64,000 nucleotides of DNA from Nisaea sediminum (lineage in GTDB: Bacteria > Pseudomonadota > Alphaproteobacteria > Thalassobaculales > Thalassobaculaceae): NCBI RefSeq assembly GCF_014904705.1, contig NZ_JACZCQ010000010.1, positions 232,951 through 296,950 of the forward strand. Direction: 5' to 3'. The position numbers and the translations under genes are program-made. Below, piece by piece: positions 16,804 through 25,317 of the stretch. The notes under the pieces were generated by a model that saw only the letters and a program-made list of their open reading frames with translations, searched no databases and had not been told where the DNA came from. Each line of letters opens with the position of its first letter. Positions within the stretch are counted from its first letter, which is position 1.

Positions 16804-18090
16804 TTATCTGACGATGCTTTCCATGTCGACGCCGTCGAAGTTGACGTTGTTCAGGTTCGCCGCGCTCATGTCGGTCTTGCGCACCTTCCCGGTCCGCTTT
16901 CCGTCGGCCCCGAAAATCGGCATGGCGCCGACATGGGCGTTGGAAAGATCCGCTCCGCTAAGGAACGCGCCTTTCAGATTGGTGCCGAACATCAGCGCGC
17001 CCGCGAGCGTGGCGTTCATGAGATTGCACTTCTCGAGATCGGCCAGCACCAGGTTGGCGAAGGACAGATCGGCATCGCTCAGATCGCAGGAATAGAGCGA
17101 TACACCGGTCAGGTTCTGGCGCCGCAACTTCAGTTTGCGCAGCGACATCGATTTGATGATCGCGCGTGTTCCGCGTTCGCCGTTCGACTGCAGCCATTCG
17201 AAATGCTGGGCCAGTGCGATCCGCAATTCCTGGGGCAGCGATTTGAAATCGCCCGTGGTGTTGAGATCGATGCTGAGCTTGACGTTGTTGATCTCGTCGA
17301 AGGCGTGCGCATCGGTTTCGGCTCTGGCGAGGGCATCCTCGCTGACCATGCTGTTGGCGAGGCGCGCGCCCTTCAGGATCGTGCGCTCGAGCTTGGCGTC
17401 CGTCAGGCGGGTGTCCGAGAGATCGGCATCCTCGAGATTGGCGCCGGTGAGGTCCACTCCGGACAGATCGGATCCGAAAAGCTCGGCACCCTTCAGATTT
17501 GCTTCCCGGAGGCTGGCACCACTCAGATCCACATTGGAGAACTTGGCGCGTTGACCGCGGGCGAAATCCATCAGGCAGGCGCTGAGATCGCTCTGCTCCA
17601 TGCCGATCGTTTCACCCGGCGAGTCTCCAAGGACCAGGCCGCCACGGAAATCCGCATCCTCGAGGTCGGCATGGGACAGGTCGGCATTCTTCAGATTGAC
17701 GCCGCGCAGGATCGTGCGTTTCAGCTTGGCCCGCTTCAGGTTCGCGCCCTGAAGCTTCGCGCCGAAAAGATCGGACTCGCTCAGGTCGGCATCTTCCATC
17801 TGGGCGTTCTGCAGGCCCGTTCCGACCAGAACGGCGCGTGGGAGCAAAGCGCTCTTGAGATCTATGCCGGCAAGGTCCAGGCGCGACAGATCGCACTGCT
17901 TGCCGCCGGGTTTGCGTTGCAGCCACTTCTTGTGCTCTGAAAGGAATGTACCCATGAACTTCTGGGCGTCTTCCTGCAGAAGATGCTGGTCAATCGACCG
18001 TGACACTATAGGTTCCCCCAAACCCATGTCCTGATCCAGACTCACTGGAAGCACTGGAAGCGAAGTGCGCGGCATGGTGGTCTTCAACAT
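16804..18090 (-). CDS. Pentapeptide-repeat protein, paralogue B
   Basis: A 428-residue cytoplasmic beta-helix protein with many ADLSxAxL-type repeats. After a roughly 45-residue unique lead comes a cap, SEHKKWLQRKPGGKQCDLS, then a first helix block to about residue 260. A second cap, AQHFEWLQSNGERGTRA, starts a second block, interrupted near the C-terminus by FGADGKRTGKVRKTD. Caps, order and interruption match paralogue A, so the two arose by duplication. ATG 18075 is an alternative start. The stop lies 13 bases from the convergent cyclase-like gene. Large pentapeptide proteins can act as scaffolds or DNA mimics; no specific role is readable. Confidence 0.85.
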   Translation of the reverse strand: MLKTTMPRTSLPVLPVSLDQDMGLGEPIVSRSIDQHLLQEDAQKFMGTFLSEHKKWLQRKPGGKQCDLSRLDLAGIDLKSALLPRAVLVGTGLQNAQMEDADLSESDLFGAKLQGANLKRAKLKRTILRGVNLKNADLSHADLEDADFRGGLVLGDSPGETIGMEQSDLSACLMDFARGQRAKFSNVDLSGASLREANLKGAELFGSDLSGVDLTGANLEDADLSDTRLTDAKLERTILKGARLANSMVSEDALARAETDAHAFDEINNVKLSIDLNTTGDFKSLPQELRIALAQHFEWLQSNGERGTRAIIKSMSLRKLKLRRQNLTGVSLYSCDLSDADLSFANLVLADLEKCNLMNATLAGALMFGTNLKGAFLSGADLSNAHVGAMPIFGADGKRTGKVRKTDMSAANLNNVNFDGVDMESIVR

Positions 18091-18252
18091 GTTTTATATC
18101 AGATCGCATATGATAATGAACCAAGTAGGCAAAATCGGCGGTGCGATTCACCACGAAAGGAACAATTTGTGGCTGATAGAGAGTCGTTTTGAACCCGGCG
18201 TTGTGAGAAAAATCAATCAGATTTCAGAGTCGTTGAGGCGGAGTGCACCATA

Positions 18253-18693
18253 ATGAATATCAGAGAAATCAGCGAGCATTATGCGGTCGATGGTCAGGTA
18301 TTTCCTTCAGATATGCAAGCGATAGCTGATCAAGGCTTTAAATTCGTGATCAACAATCGGCCGGATGGGGAGGAGCCGGGACAGGCTCTTGAGGTCGATC
18401 TGAGGGCCGCGGCCGAGGCCGCGGGGCTGTCGTATCGTTTTATTCCGATGACCATGCCTACGCTCACTCCCGAACTGGTGGCGGAGCATCATACGGCGGT
18501 CGAGTCGGCCGACGGACCCGTTTTTGCCTTTTGCCGGAGCGGGACGAGATCGACGATCCTGTGGGCGCTGACCCAGGTCTGTTTTCACGGAAAATCGATC
18601 GCCGAGGTTACTTCCGCCGCCGCGGCACAGGGATATGATCTTTCCGGCGTTGCGCCGCTCCTCGAGGGGTATCGGACGGAACTTGGCAGCTGA
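18253..18693 (+). CDS. TIGR01244 / DUF442 phosphatase- or sulfurtransferase-like protein
   Basis: A 146-residue single-domain protein of the beta-lactamase-hydrolase-like (Blh) fold, related to dual-specificity phosphatases. It has the opening VDGQVFPSDMQAIADQGFKFVINNRPDGEE and the CX5R-type loop FCRSGTRS (Cys about residue 97), where the cysteine would be the nucleophile. In other bacteria this domain appears alone or fused to a persulfide dioxygenase-like domain in sulfide detoxification, hence the sulfurtransferase label. No such partner is next to it here. The start is ATG 18253, with GAGGCGGAG upstream. Confidence 0.85.
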   Translation: MNIREISEHYAVDGQVFPSDMQAIADQGFKFVINNRPDGEEPGQALEVDLRAAAEAAGLSYRFIPMTMPTLTPELVAEHHTAVESADGPVFAFCRSGTRSTILWALTQVCFHGKSIAEVTSAAAAQGYDLSGVAPLLEGYRTELGS

Positions 18694-18835
18694 AGAGAAT
18701 CCAAGTTTGAAATAATGTCCGATCAATATCCGCGTAAGGTGCAGAAATAAATTTTCTGCACCAAATAGGTTTGTATTTTCTTTGTTTTTCAATGCGAAAA
18801 GGGTTTGAGTTAAATTAAAATGAAATGATAGATTC

Positions 18836-19450
18836 GTGTCTGGACCGGAGCGAGCTACTGCTGGCTCTCCTGCATCGCGTTTGGGGCGTGTTGCGTTGCG
18901 GAATAGCACGGAATCTGTATTAGGGAACGGCGTTCTCTGTCGCGCGTTCGATTACTGGACTCGCATCCGCAACGGGGCAGCGATGCCGTTGCGCCGCGAT
19001 CTGGATCCGATGGATATGGGGCCGGCTCTGCTTCCTCACAGCCTGCTGACGGATGTCGACGTCGCAGCGGGGAGCGTGCGCCACAGGGTGGTCGGAACGA
19101 ACTTCGCCGAGAATTTCGGCCGGGATATTACGGGCATCGACCTCTCCGAGGTTCTGCGGGGAAGTTACTTCGACTTCGTCCACGGTCTCTTCATGCTCAC
19201 CTGCAAGGAAAAGCTTCCGGTCTTCTCGCACAGCCGCTTCCGCTGGGACGAGGGGCGCATGCTGCGAACGTCCCGCCTGATGATGCCGCTCTCGCGCGAT
19301 GGCAGGAACGCGGACATGGCCATTGTCGTGCAGGTTTTCGAGCACGAAATGCCGCCGGTCCTGCCGCGAGTCCAGATTTTCGAGAACGGCTCGTGGCGTG
19401 ACATCTCCGAGCAATACGCATTTTTCGCCGTTGATGCGCCGGTGCTTTAG
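18836..19450 (+). CDS. PAS-domain (PAS_5 type) protein
   Basis: A 204-residue cytoplasmic protein with one PAS-like domain (about residues 60 to 170). The sequences RHRVVGTNFAENFGRDITGIDLSEVL and RTSRLMMPLSRDG are typical of the PAS_5 group, common in alphaproteobacteria, often standing alone with no output domain. A small ligand or a partner protein is expected, but none can be named. The GTG at 18836 opens the frame; a GTG at 18890 is an alternative start, as the first 25 residues look uninformative. The region before it (18694-18835) is unusually AT-rich and probably holds its promoter. Confidence 0.75.
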   Translation: MSGPERATAGSPASRLGRVALRNSTESVLGNGVLCRAFDYWTRIRNGAAMPLRRDLDPMDMGPALLPHSLLTDVDVAAGSVRHRVVGTNFAENFGRDITGIDLSEVLRGSYFDFVHGLFMLTCKEKLPVFSHSRFRWDEGRMLRTSRLMMPLSRDGRNADMAIVVQVFEHEMPPVLPRVQIFENGSWRDISEQYAFFAVDAPVL

Positions 19451-19522
19451 GCACTACTGAGTAACCTACTTGTCACGCCGGTATGCTATCCGCAGCCGGC
19501 ACCTCAGTTCGGGCGGGCGAAA

Positions 19523-20659
19523 ATGGCAAATTCCTACGATCTCGCGATTGTCGGCGGCGGTATCTGCGGTCTGGCGACGGCGCTGGCCGCTTCGAAGCGC
19601 GGCAAGCGCGTCATCGTCATCGATCGGGACGCCCAATCGAACGGCGCTTCGGTCCGGAATTTCGGCTTCGTGACCGTTACCGGCCAGAAAGCGGGTGAAA
19701 CCTGGGAACGGGCACGCCGGTCGGCCGAAATATGGCGCGATATTGCCCCCAAGGCGGGAATCCCGGTATTGCATGAAGGCCTTCTGATCACGGCGCAGCG
19801 ACCGGAAGCGGTCGCCGTTCTGGAAGAATTCGCCGCGACCGAGATGGGCCGCGAATGCTTGATGCTGACTGCGGAGGCTGCGGCGGCGAAGGCTCCGGTG
19901 CTGGTCTCGTCCCGTCTCGCCGCGGCGATGTGGAGCCCGCACGAGGCGCGCGTCGAACCGCGCCAGGCGCTGCCGAGGATCGCGCAATATCTGCAGGCCG
20001 AATGTGGCGTCGACATTCGCTGGTCCACCGCCGTGATCGGTGTTTCTGATGGAGGCGTGGAGACGACCGCGGGCCTGATCGAGGCCGAGGCGGTGGTCGT
20101 CTGCCCCGGGCCGGATCTGGCAACTCTGTTTCCCGAGCGTCTTGCCTCTTACGGCCTCCGCCTTTGCAAGCTGCAGATGTTGCGCTTGGCGCCGCAGCCG
20201 CCGGAATGGAAGTTGCCCGGCGCGGTCATGTCGGATCTCAGCCTGGTACGGTACGAGGGCTATACCGAACTTCCGGCGTCCAAGATTCTGCGCACGCGCC
20301 TTGAGGTGGAGCAGCCGCAATGGCTGGCTCATGGCATTCACCTGATCGTCGTGCAGGGGGCTGACGGCTCCCTCGTGGTGGGGGATTCCCATCACTATGC
20401 CGCGACGCCCGATCCGTTCGCGCCGGCCGCGGTGGAGGATCTGATTGTCGAGGAAGCGGGCCGCGTGCTGGCACTGAAGAACAGCAAGGTTATCGAGCGC
20501 TGGACCGGGATCTACCCGTCCGCCGCCGACCGCACGGCCTTTATCGACACGCCGTCCGAGGGCGTGCGCATTCTTGTCGTCTCGAGCGGCACGGGGATGA
20601 GCACCGCATTCGCGCTCGGAGAGGAAACCGTCGCATCGCTCTACGGCGCGGCGGCATAA
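19523..20659 (+). CDS. TIGR03364-type FAD-dependent amine oxidoreductase, phosphonate-associated
   Basis: A 378-residue DAO-family flavoprotein. The N-terminus LAIVGGGICGLATALAASKRGKRVIVID is the FAD Rossmann motif, FGFVTVTGQ follows near residue 48, and SSGTGMSTAFALGEE closes the FAD site at the C-terminus. Family TIGR03364 is defined by linkage to phosphonatase-like genes and is thought to oxidise an aminoethylphosphonate derivative at its amine, yielding phosphonoacetaldehyde or a relative. The phnX gene follows after 18 bases, so the product can pass directly to it. The exact amine substrate (AEP, N-methyl-AEP or a hydroxylated form) cannot be read from sequence. Confidence 0.85.
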   Translation: MANSYDLAIVGGGICGLATALAASKRGKRVIVIDRDAQSNGASVRNFGFVTVTGQKAGETWERARRSAEIWRDIAPKAGIPVLHEGLLITAQRPEAVAVLEEFAATEMGRECLMLTAEAAAAKAPVLVSSRLAAAMWSPHEARVEPRQALPRIAQYLQAECGVDIRWSTAVIGVSDGGVETTAGLIEAEAVVVCPGPDLATLFPERLASYGLRLCKLQMLRLAPQPPEWKLPGAVMSDLSLVRYEGYTELPASKILRTRLEVEQPQWLAHGIHLIVVQGADGSLVVGDSHHYAATPDPFAPAAVEDLIVEEAGRVLALKNSKVIERWTGIYPSAADRTAFIDTPSEGVRILVVSSGTGMSTAFALGEETVASLYGAAA

Positions 20660-20677
20660 ATTCGGAAGGAGTTCCAG

Positions 20678-21493
20678 ATGTCCGCGGAGAAGCTTGAGCT
20701 AAAGGCCGTCATATTCGATTGGGCCGGCACGATTATCGATCATGGCAGCCGGGCGCCGATGGGGGTCTTCCAGCGTGCCTTCGCCGCCTTCGATGTCGAA
20801 ATCACGATCGATGAGGCGCGCGCGCCGATGGGATTGCCGAAATGGGATCACATCAAGGCCGTGGGAACCCAGCCGCGGATCGCGGAAGCCTGGGAGAAAG
20901 CGCACGGCGCGGCGTTCACCGATGCCGATGTCGACCGGATCTACGAGGTCTTCGTGCCGATGAATGTCGACGTGATCCCGGATTTCGCGGACATGATCCC
21001 GGGGGCGCTCGAAACCGTCGGCGCCCTGCGGGAACGCGGTATGAAGATCGGCTCCACCACCGGCTACAATCGCGAGATCATGGAGCGGCTGGTGCCGATC
21101 GCGCGCGATCTTGGCTACGCGCCGGATAATATGGTCTGCGCGGGAGATCTCGCGCACGGGCGGCCGACGCCGCTGATGATGTATAAATGCTTCCTCGATC
21201 TCGACGTCTGGCCGGCCGCGGCCTGCATCAAGGTCGACGATACGGAGCCCGGCATCGCGGAAGGCAATGCGGCGGGCTGCTGGACGGTCGGCGTCACGGT
21301 GTCCGGCAATGCTTTCGGACTTTCCCGCGAGGAGACCGAGGCGCTGGACGAGACGAGCTTCGCCGCGCGCAAGAAGAAGGCGGAGAGGACCCTCAGGAGC
21401 GCCAATCCGCACTATCTGATCGATAGCGTTGCCTCGCTGCGCGATGTGGTCGACGACATCGCGGCCCGGCTGGCGAAGGGCGAGCGACCATAG
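20678..21493 (+). CDS. phnX: Phosphonoacetaldehyde hydrolase (phosphonatase)
   Basis: A HAD-superfamily enzyme that cleaves the C-P bond of phosphonoacetaldehyde to acetaldehyde and phosphate. The 271 residues show the nucleophile motif VIFDWAGTIID (Asp14), the Schiff-base lysine in MGLPKWDHI (Lys55), STTGYNREIM (motif II) and VKVDDTEPGIAEG-like motif IV (here KVDDTEPGI). Length and spacing are normal for PhnX. It sits 18 bases after the FAD oxidoreductase with GGAAGGAG before the ATG. No phnW transaminase or phosphonate transporter is visible nearby. Confidence 0.92.
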   Translation: MSAEKLELKAVIFDWAGTIIDHGSRAPMGVFQRAFAAFDVEITIDEARAPMGLPKWDHIKAVGTQPRIAEAWEKAHGAAFTDADVDRIYEVFVPMNVDVIPDFADMIPGALETVGALRERGMKIGSTTGYNREIMERLVPIARDLGYAPDNMVCAGDLAHGRPTPLMMYKCFLDLDVWPAAACIKVDDTEPGIAEGNAAGCWTVGVTVSGNAFGLSREETEALDETSFAARKKKAERTLRSANPHYLIDSVASLRDVVDDIAARLAKGERP

Positions 21494-21643
21494 CTATTTC
21501 GTCGCAGGGCCCTTCTTAAAGCTGGATGCGGTCACGAAATGTAAAGACAATCGTGCAAATCTCTCTTTGCGCGCGGCGGCTGCGGCTTGCTATGGCTTGA
21601 CCGTGACGCCGATTGGCAACTCTCGACCAGTTTGACCGAACAT

Positions 21644-22243
21644 ATGATCACTCCGCTCAGGCGCCTCATGCGTTACCGGCTCGTCATTCCCATCCTGCGG
21701 GGAACCGATTTGCCGGACTATACCGCCCGCGGGGTCGGCATCGGGGTCGCCGTCTCTCTGACGCCCTTGGTTGGAATACAGATGCCGATCGTCGCCGGGA
21801 TCTGGTCGCTGATCCGCCTGCTGCGCCCGAACTGGACTTTCAATCTCGTGGTTGCGCTGGCCTGGACGTGGCTCACCAACGTCTTCACGGTGCCGATCGT
21901 CTATTACATTTTCCTGCAGACGGGGAACCTGATGCTGGGGCGCTGGGACAATCTCAGCGCCTTTGAACATTTCTCAGCGCGTCTCGAGCAGATTCTCGGA
22001 CAGGACGTTTCCGGGATCATGGCGGTCTGGGTCTATTTCGCCGCGATGCTGGACGAGTGGGGGCTGCCGCTCTTTGTCGGCTGTCTTCCCTGGATGATCG
22101 GCGGCGGCTGGCTGAGCTATCGCTGGAGTCACGTCTACATCGAGCGGTTCAAGAAGGCACGGCGGGAGCGCCAGGCCAAGAAAGCGGCGCGGAAGAAGGC
22201 TGCGCTGAAATCGGGACAGGCGGTCGTGGAAAACGGCCACTGA
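21644..22243 (+). CDS. DUF2062 membrane protein
   Basis: A 199-residue small integral membrane protein of unknown function. The conserved GVGIGVAVSLTPLVGIQMP motif (about residues 28 to 46) marks DUF2062. About three membrane segments follow, then a strongly basic cytoplasmic tail (KKARRERQAKKAARKKAA). DUF2062 proteins are widespread in proteobacteria, sometimes beside lipid or glycosyl-transfer genes. I start at ATG 21644; the frame extends 19 codons further to 21587 without typical membrane-protein character. It sits alone between phnX and the formamidase-like gene. Confidence 0.85.
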   Translation: MITPLRRLMRYRLVIPILRGTDLPDYTARGVGIGVAVSLTPLVGIQMPIVAGIWSLIRLLRPNWTFNLVVALAWTWLTNVFTVPIVYYIFLQTGNLMLGRWDNLSAFEHFSARLEQILGQDVSGIMAVWVYFAAMLDEWGLPLFVGCLPWMIGGGWLSYRWSHVYIERFKKARRERQAKKAARKKAALKSGQAVVENGH

Positions 22244-22274
22244 TGGGTTTCTTTTCGTCGGGCGGGGGAGTCAG

Positions 22275-23216
22275 ATGAGCGAGCACAGACTTGAAAGCAG
22301 TCCTAAGACGGTTCACTGGGGATTCTTCGACGCCGCGCTGGAACCGGTCCTGTCGGTGGCTTCCGGCGACGAAGTGACGATCTCGAGCATCTCCGGCGAC
22401 AAGCCGGTTCTGCCGGGCCCCGGATACACCGTCCTGCCGGAACATCTCGAAGTCATCGAGACGATGCGGCCGGGCCTTCCGGGGCATATCCTGACCGGGC
22501 CGGTTCATGTCGAGGGCGCGAAGCCGGGCGACGTGCTGCAGGTCGATATCCTCGACGTCAAGCCGCGTCAGGACTGGGGATTCAATTACAGCGCGCCGCT
22601 CAAGGGCACGCTGCCGGACGAGTTCGACGAGATCACCCATGCCACCATCGCCATCGATATGGAGCGCAATGTGGGCCGGCTGCCCTGGGGGCTCGAACTC
22701 CCGCTCGCGCCGTTCTTCGGCGTCATGGGTGTCGCGCCGCCACCGGCCTGGGGGCGGGTCAGCACGATCCAGCCGCGCGCCAATGGCGGCAATCTCGACA
22801 ACAAGGAGCTGGTCGCGGGTTCCACCCTCTATCTGCCGGTTTTCGTGGAGGGCGCTCTGTTCTCGGCGGGTGACGGGCATGGTTGCCAGGGCGACGGAGA
22901 GGTCAATGTCACGGCGATCGAAATGGCGCTGCAGGGCCGTTTCCGTCTGACCGTGCGCAAGGATATGAGCCTGAAGCTGCCGCGCGCGGAGACGCCGGAC
23001 CATTTCATCACCATGGCCTTCAACGAGGACCTGGACGAGGCGGGACGCGAGGCATTGCGCCAGATGCTGGACCTCATCACAGAGCGGACCAACCGCAGCC
23101 GGCCCGAGGCCTACATGCTCTGCAGCCTTGCAGCCGACCTTCGGGTGACCCAGATGGTGAACGGAAACAAGGGCATCCATGTTATGCTGGCGAAGCATCT
23201 GCTGGATGTCGGGTAA
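22275..23216 (+). CDS. Acetamidase/formamidase family protein
   Basis: A 313-residue FmdA/AmdA-family hydrolase, which releases ammonia from short-chain amides such as formamide or acetamide in the cytoplasm. It opens with VHWGFFDAALEPVLSVASGDEV and has GHILTGPVHVEGAKPGDVLQVDI (about residues 75 to 97) and the FSAGDGHGCQGDGEVNVTAIE core (about 195 to 215), with the conserved Asp/His/Glu. The length is at the short end of the family (FmdA is around 400), as in the large group of shorter homologues whose substrates are undefined. The GGGAG at 22266 is a good ribosome site. Confidence 0.88.
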   Translation: MSEHRLESSPKTVHWGFFDAALEPVLSVASGDEVTISSISGDKPVLPGPGYTVLPEHLEVIETMRPGLPGHILTGPVHVEGAKPGDVLQVDILDVKPRQDWGFNYSAPLKGTLPDEFDEITHATIAIDMERNVGRLPWGLELPLAPFFGVMGVAPPPAWGRVSTIQPRANGGNLDNKELVAGSTLYLPVFVEGALFSAGDGHGCQGDGEVNVTAIEMALQGRFRLTVRKDMSLKLPRAETPDHFITMAFNEDLDEAGREALRQMLDLITERTNRSRPEAYMLCSLAADLRVTQMVNGNKGIHVMLAKHLLDVG

Positions 23217-23234
23217 TTTTTCGGGAAGGCCGTT

Positions 23235-23699
23235 TTGGGTAAACCGCTCCGCAATCTGTCTCTTGCCGTGATCTGCGCGGTCGTGCTGACCGGCATTGCC
23301 GGCGGCGGCGGTCCGGCGTCGGCGGAGCGTGCTTCGCCGGACAAGACGAACCCGCGTCACATGTCCCGCGCGCCGGAGCGGCCGGAATGGCGGATGAAGC
23401 GGGTGACCCTGGAAAAAAGCACGATCTACGAGAACGCGGCGAAGCGCGGTCTGCTCATGCTGGAGAGCCGCGCCTTGAGGCAGGTCGCCGATTTCGACAA
23501 GCAGGCGACAGACGCCTGCCGCGACGGACGATTCAACCGCTTCGGCGGCGGTATCGCGCGGATCGGCGGGCGGACCTACAGGGCGGCCCGCGCACGCGAC
23601 ATCCGGCGGCCGCGCAATTACCCGATCGAGCAGGGCGTCTATATCTTCACCCGGGAAGGCTCGACCCGCTGCACGGTACATCTCGCCGCGGACCGGTAA
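23235..23699 (+). CDS. Small exported basic protein, unknown
   Basis: I do not recognise this family. The 154 residues begin with a clear signal peptide (hydrophobic SLAVICAVVLTGIAGG, cleavage probably near ASAER). The mature part is basic and arginine-rich, with two cysteines (DACRDG and TRCTVH) that could form one disulfide in the periplasm. The start is TTG 23235, with GGGAAGG upstream. It lies 18 bases after the amidase gene and 7 before the cyclotransferase gene, so it is probably in the same transcript. Confidence 0.6.
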   Translation: MGKPLRNLSLAVICAVVLTGIAGGGGPASAERASPDKTNPRHMSRAPERPEWRMKRVTLEKSTIYENAAKRGLLMLESRALRQVADFDKQATDACRDGRFNRFGGGIARIGGRTYRAARARDIRRPRNYPIEQGVYIFTREGSTRCTVHLAADR

Positions 23700-23706
23700 C
23701 GCGAAG

Positions 23707-24189
23707 ATGCGCCTCCCCTATTTCTTTTTCGGGACCCTGATGGACCCGGATGTGTTGCGGCTGGTGCTCGGACGGTCGCCCGGGTCTTTCTCCACCGCTG
23801 CCACATTGCACGGTTACGCGCGTGTAAGGGTCGCGAACGAGCCTTATCCCGCGCTCGTCAGCGCGCCGGGCGCGAGCGTCGACGGCTTGCTGCTGCGGAA
23901 CTATTCCGACGAGGATGACCGGAGGATCCGCTATTTCGAGGATTTCGATTTCGCCATCGAACAGACCGTGGTCGAAACGGCGACCGGGCCGGAGGATGCT
24001 CATTTCTGCGGTGCGATCAGCAACATCGCGCCGACGGATCTGCCCTGGTCCTACGAGGATTGGATGCTGACCGAGAAGGACCGGTTCCTCCAGGTTGCCG
24101 AGATCTATATGGCGGCCTACGGCACCCTCGAGGGTGAGGCTGCGGACAAGCTCTGGCTGGATACGGTCGCGGACCTGTTCGGCCGCTGA
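23707..24189 (+). CDS. Gamma-glutamylcyclotransferase-like (AIG2/GGCT fold) protein
   Basis: 160 residues. The N-terminus YFFFGTLMDPDVLRLVLG gives the GGCT substrate-binding [FY]GTL motif, and RIRYFEDFDFAIEQTVVE (about residues 75 to 92) carries the acidic residue expected for catalysis. Family members release 5-oxoproline from gamma-glutamyl amines or peptides in the cytoplasm, or do related cyclisations. The substrate here is not defined. The gene ends 12 bases from the convergent exonuclease gene. Confidence 0.82.
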   Translation: MRLPYFFFGTLMDPDVLRLVLGRSPGSFSTAATLHGYARVRVANEPYPALVSAPGASVDGLLLRNYSDEDDRRIRYFEDFDFAIEQTVVETATGPEDAHFCGAISNIAPTDLPWSYEDWMLTEKDRFLQVAEIYMAAYGTLEGEAADKLWLDTVADLFGR

Positions 24190-24201
24190 CCGGCTTATTC
24201 C

Positions 24202-24789
24202 TCAATCGAAATGTTCGTGGGGCAGATAGCCGAGGCCGAAACGCTCGCGCCAGGCGAGGAACAGCCGCGCGGTGTCGATTGCGTCTCCCTCGGCCCGGTG
24301 GGCGGTGCCGGCCCGTTCCAGCTTCATGACTTCGAGCGCTTCGTCGAGCGAGATCCGGCGTCCGCCGGCGAGCACATATTCCTGCACCTGGCAGAGATCC
24401 AGATAGCAGTGCGAGAAGGGATCCACGGCCTGTTTCGCCCGAACTTCGGTATCGAACAGGGCATTGTCAGACCCCCAACCGAGCCAGAGTTTCGAACTCG
24501 AACCATAGGTCTTTCGCAGCCGGTGGCAGGCGTCCTGAAAACGGATCCCGTCGGCGGCGATCATCTCTGCGGTGATCCCGGTGAACTCGGCGCAGAAAGC
24601 CGAGATTTGCGAGTCCACAGGTTTTGTGAGGATCGAGGTTGTACGGACGATCTCGTCGCGTTTCAGGTCAATTTCGGCGAGCCCGATCTCGATGATCTCA
24701 GGACGCTCGCCCGCGGGCGGGGGGCCGTCCCAGCATGTCAGTTCGAGATCGACGACCAGAACGCGGTCGTGCCTGAGGTTCTTGTGCAT
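24202..24789 (-). CDS. 3'-5' exonuclease of the DEDDh (ERI-1/KapD-like) type
   Basis: 195 residues with the RNase T/DnaQ fold. Motif ExoI is VLVVDLELTCWDG, where Asp and Glu bind metal; ExoII contains WLGWGSDNALFDTE; ExoIII is HRAEGDAIDTARLFL, with the general-base His and the last Asp. The order and spacing match stand-alone exonucleases acting on single-stranded RNA or DNA in the cytoplasm. I use ATG 24789 because the family begins just before the ExoI strand; the frame extends 24 codons upstream without similarity. Confidence 0.85.
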   Translation of the reverse strand: MHKNLRHDRVLVVDLELTCWDGPPPAGERPEIIEIGLAEIDLKRDEIVRTTSILTKPVDSQISAFCAEFTGITAEMIAADGIRFQDACHRLRKTYGSSSKLWLGWGSDNALFDTEVRAKQAVDPFSHCYLDLCQVQEYVLAGGRRISLDEALEVMKLERAGTAHRAEGDAIDTARLFLAWRERFGLGYLPHEHFD

Positions 24790-25317
24790 CGATGCCGGTT
24801 TTCGTTCCGTGTGCGATGTGGGCCGTGCGCGACCACGGAAGGCGGAAATGCAAAGCCCCACCGCGCGTCTGCGTCAGGTGGGGCATAGCATTTTTTCATG
24901 TCTGTTGCATAAGACAGACTATCGAGCCTGAGGCTCTCTGATCTTCATATGTCTGCGGACTTACCGGCGGCCCGGGCCGCCTCGTTGCCGTCGCGCCCCT
25001 TCGTCAGAGACGCGGTTCCTGCATCGGTGGTTCCATCGCGTTAACGATCTCCCTCTTTGGGTTTCGCCTTGTCCGGATGGGACAATGAAAGCGTGACTCC
25101 GAATGGGCCGAGGGTCAACCGGACGGGGGCGATTTCGTGTGCATACCTTGATCGCTTGCGTTGCATGAGATGCATGCCGATGGTAGCAATCCCGAGCCGG
25201 CAAGGCGGCGTCCCGATCCGCGGAAAGCGAAAGCACCTTGGAGTAGAAGTCTTTCTTCCGGTTTTCCTCCGGCGCCCGACGTAGCGGATCCATGGGCGCG
25301 CTGTCGGGAGAAAACGG
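24790..25317. other. Gene-free interval of about 530 bases
   Basis: No convincing coding region on either strand: open frames here lack family features or run through neighbouring genes. It must hold the promoter of the leftward exonuclease gene and that of the rightward ankyrin gene. A terminator-like hairpin is at 24855-24896, and a weak small hairpin GAGCC-tga-GGCTC lies near 24925-24937. I see nothing else that I can name. Confidence 0.6.
24855..24896 (+). terminator. Terminator-like hairpin with no obvious upstream gene
   Basis: GCCCCACC (24855-24862) pairs with GGTGGGGC (24877-24884), and a run of six T follows at 24891-24896 on the plus strand. The only gene to its left, at 24202-24789, runs the other way, so it would end an antisense or unannotated plus-strand transcript, or fold in the leader of the exonuclease mRNA. 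Confidence 0.4.

Noticed and set aside
19460..19500. Possible Pho box before the phosphonate genes
   Set aside because: One CTTGTCA-like half-site is present, but no second repeat at the required 11-base offset.
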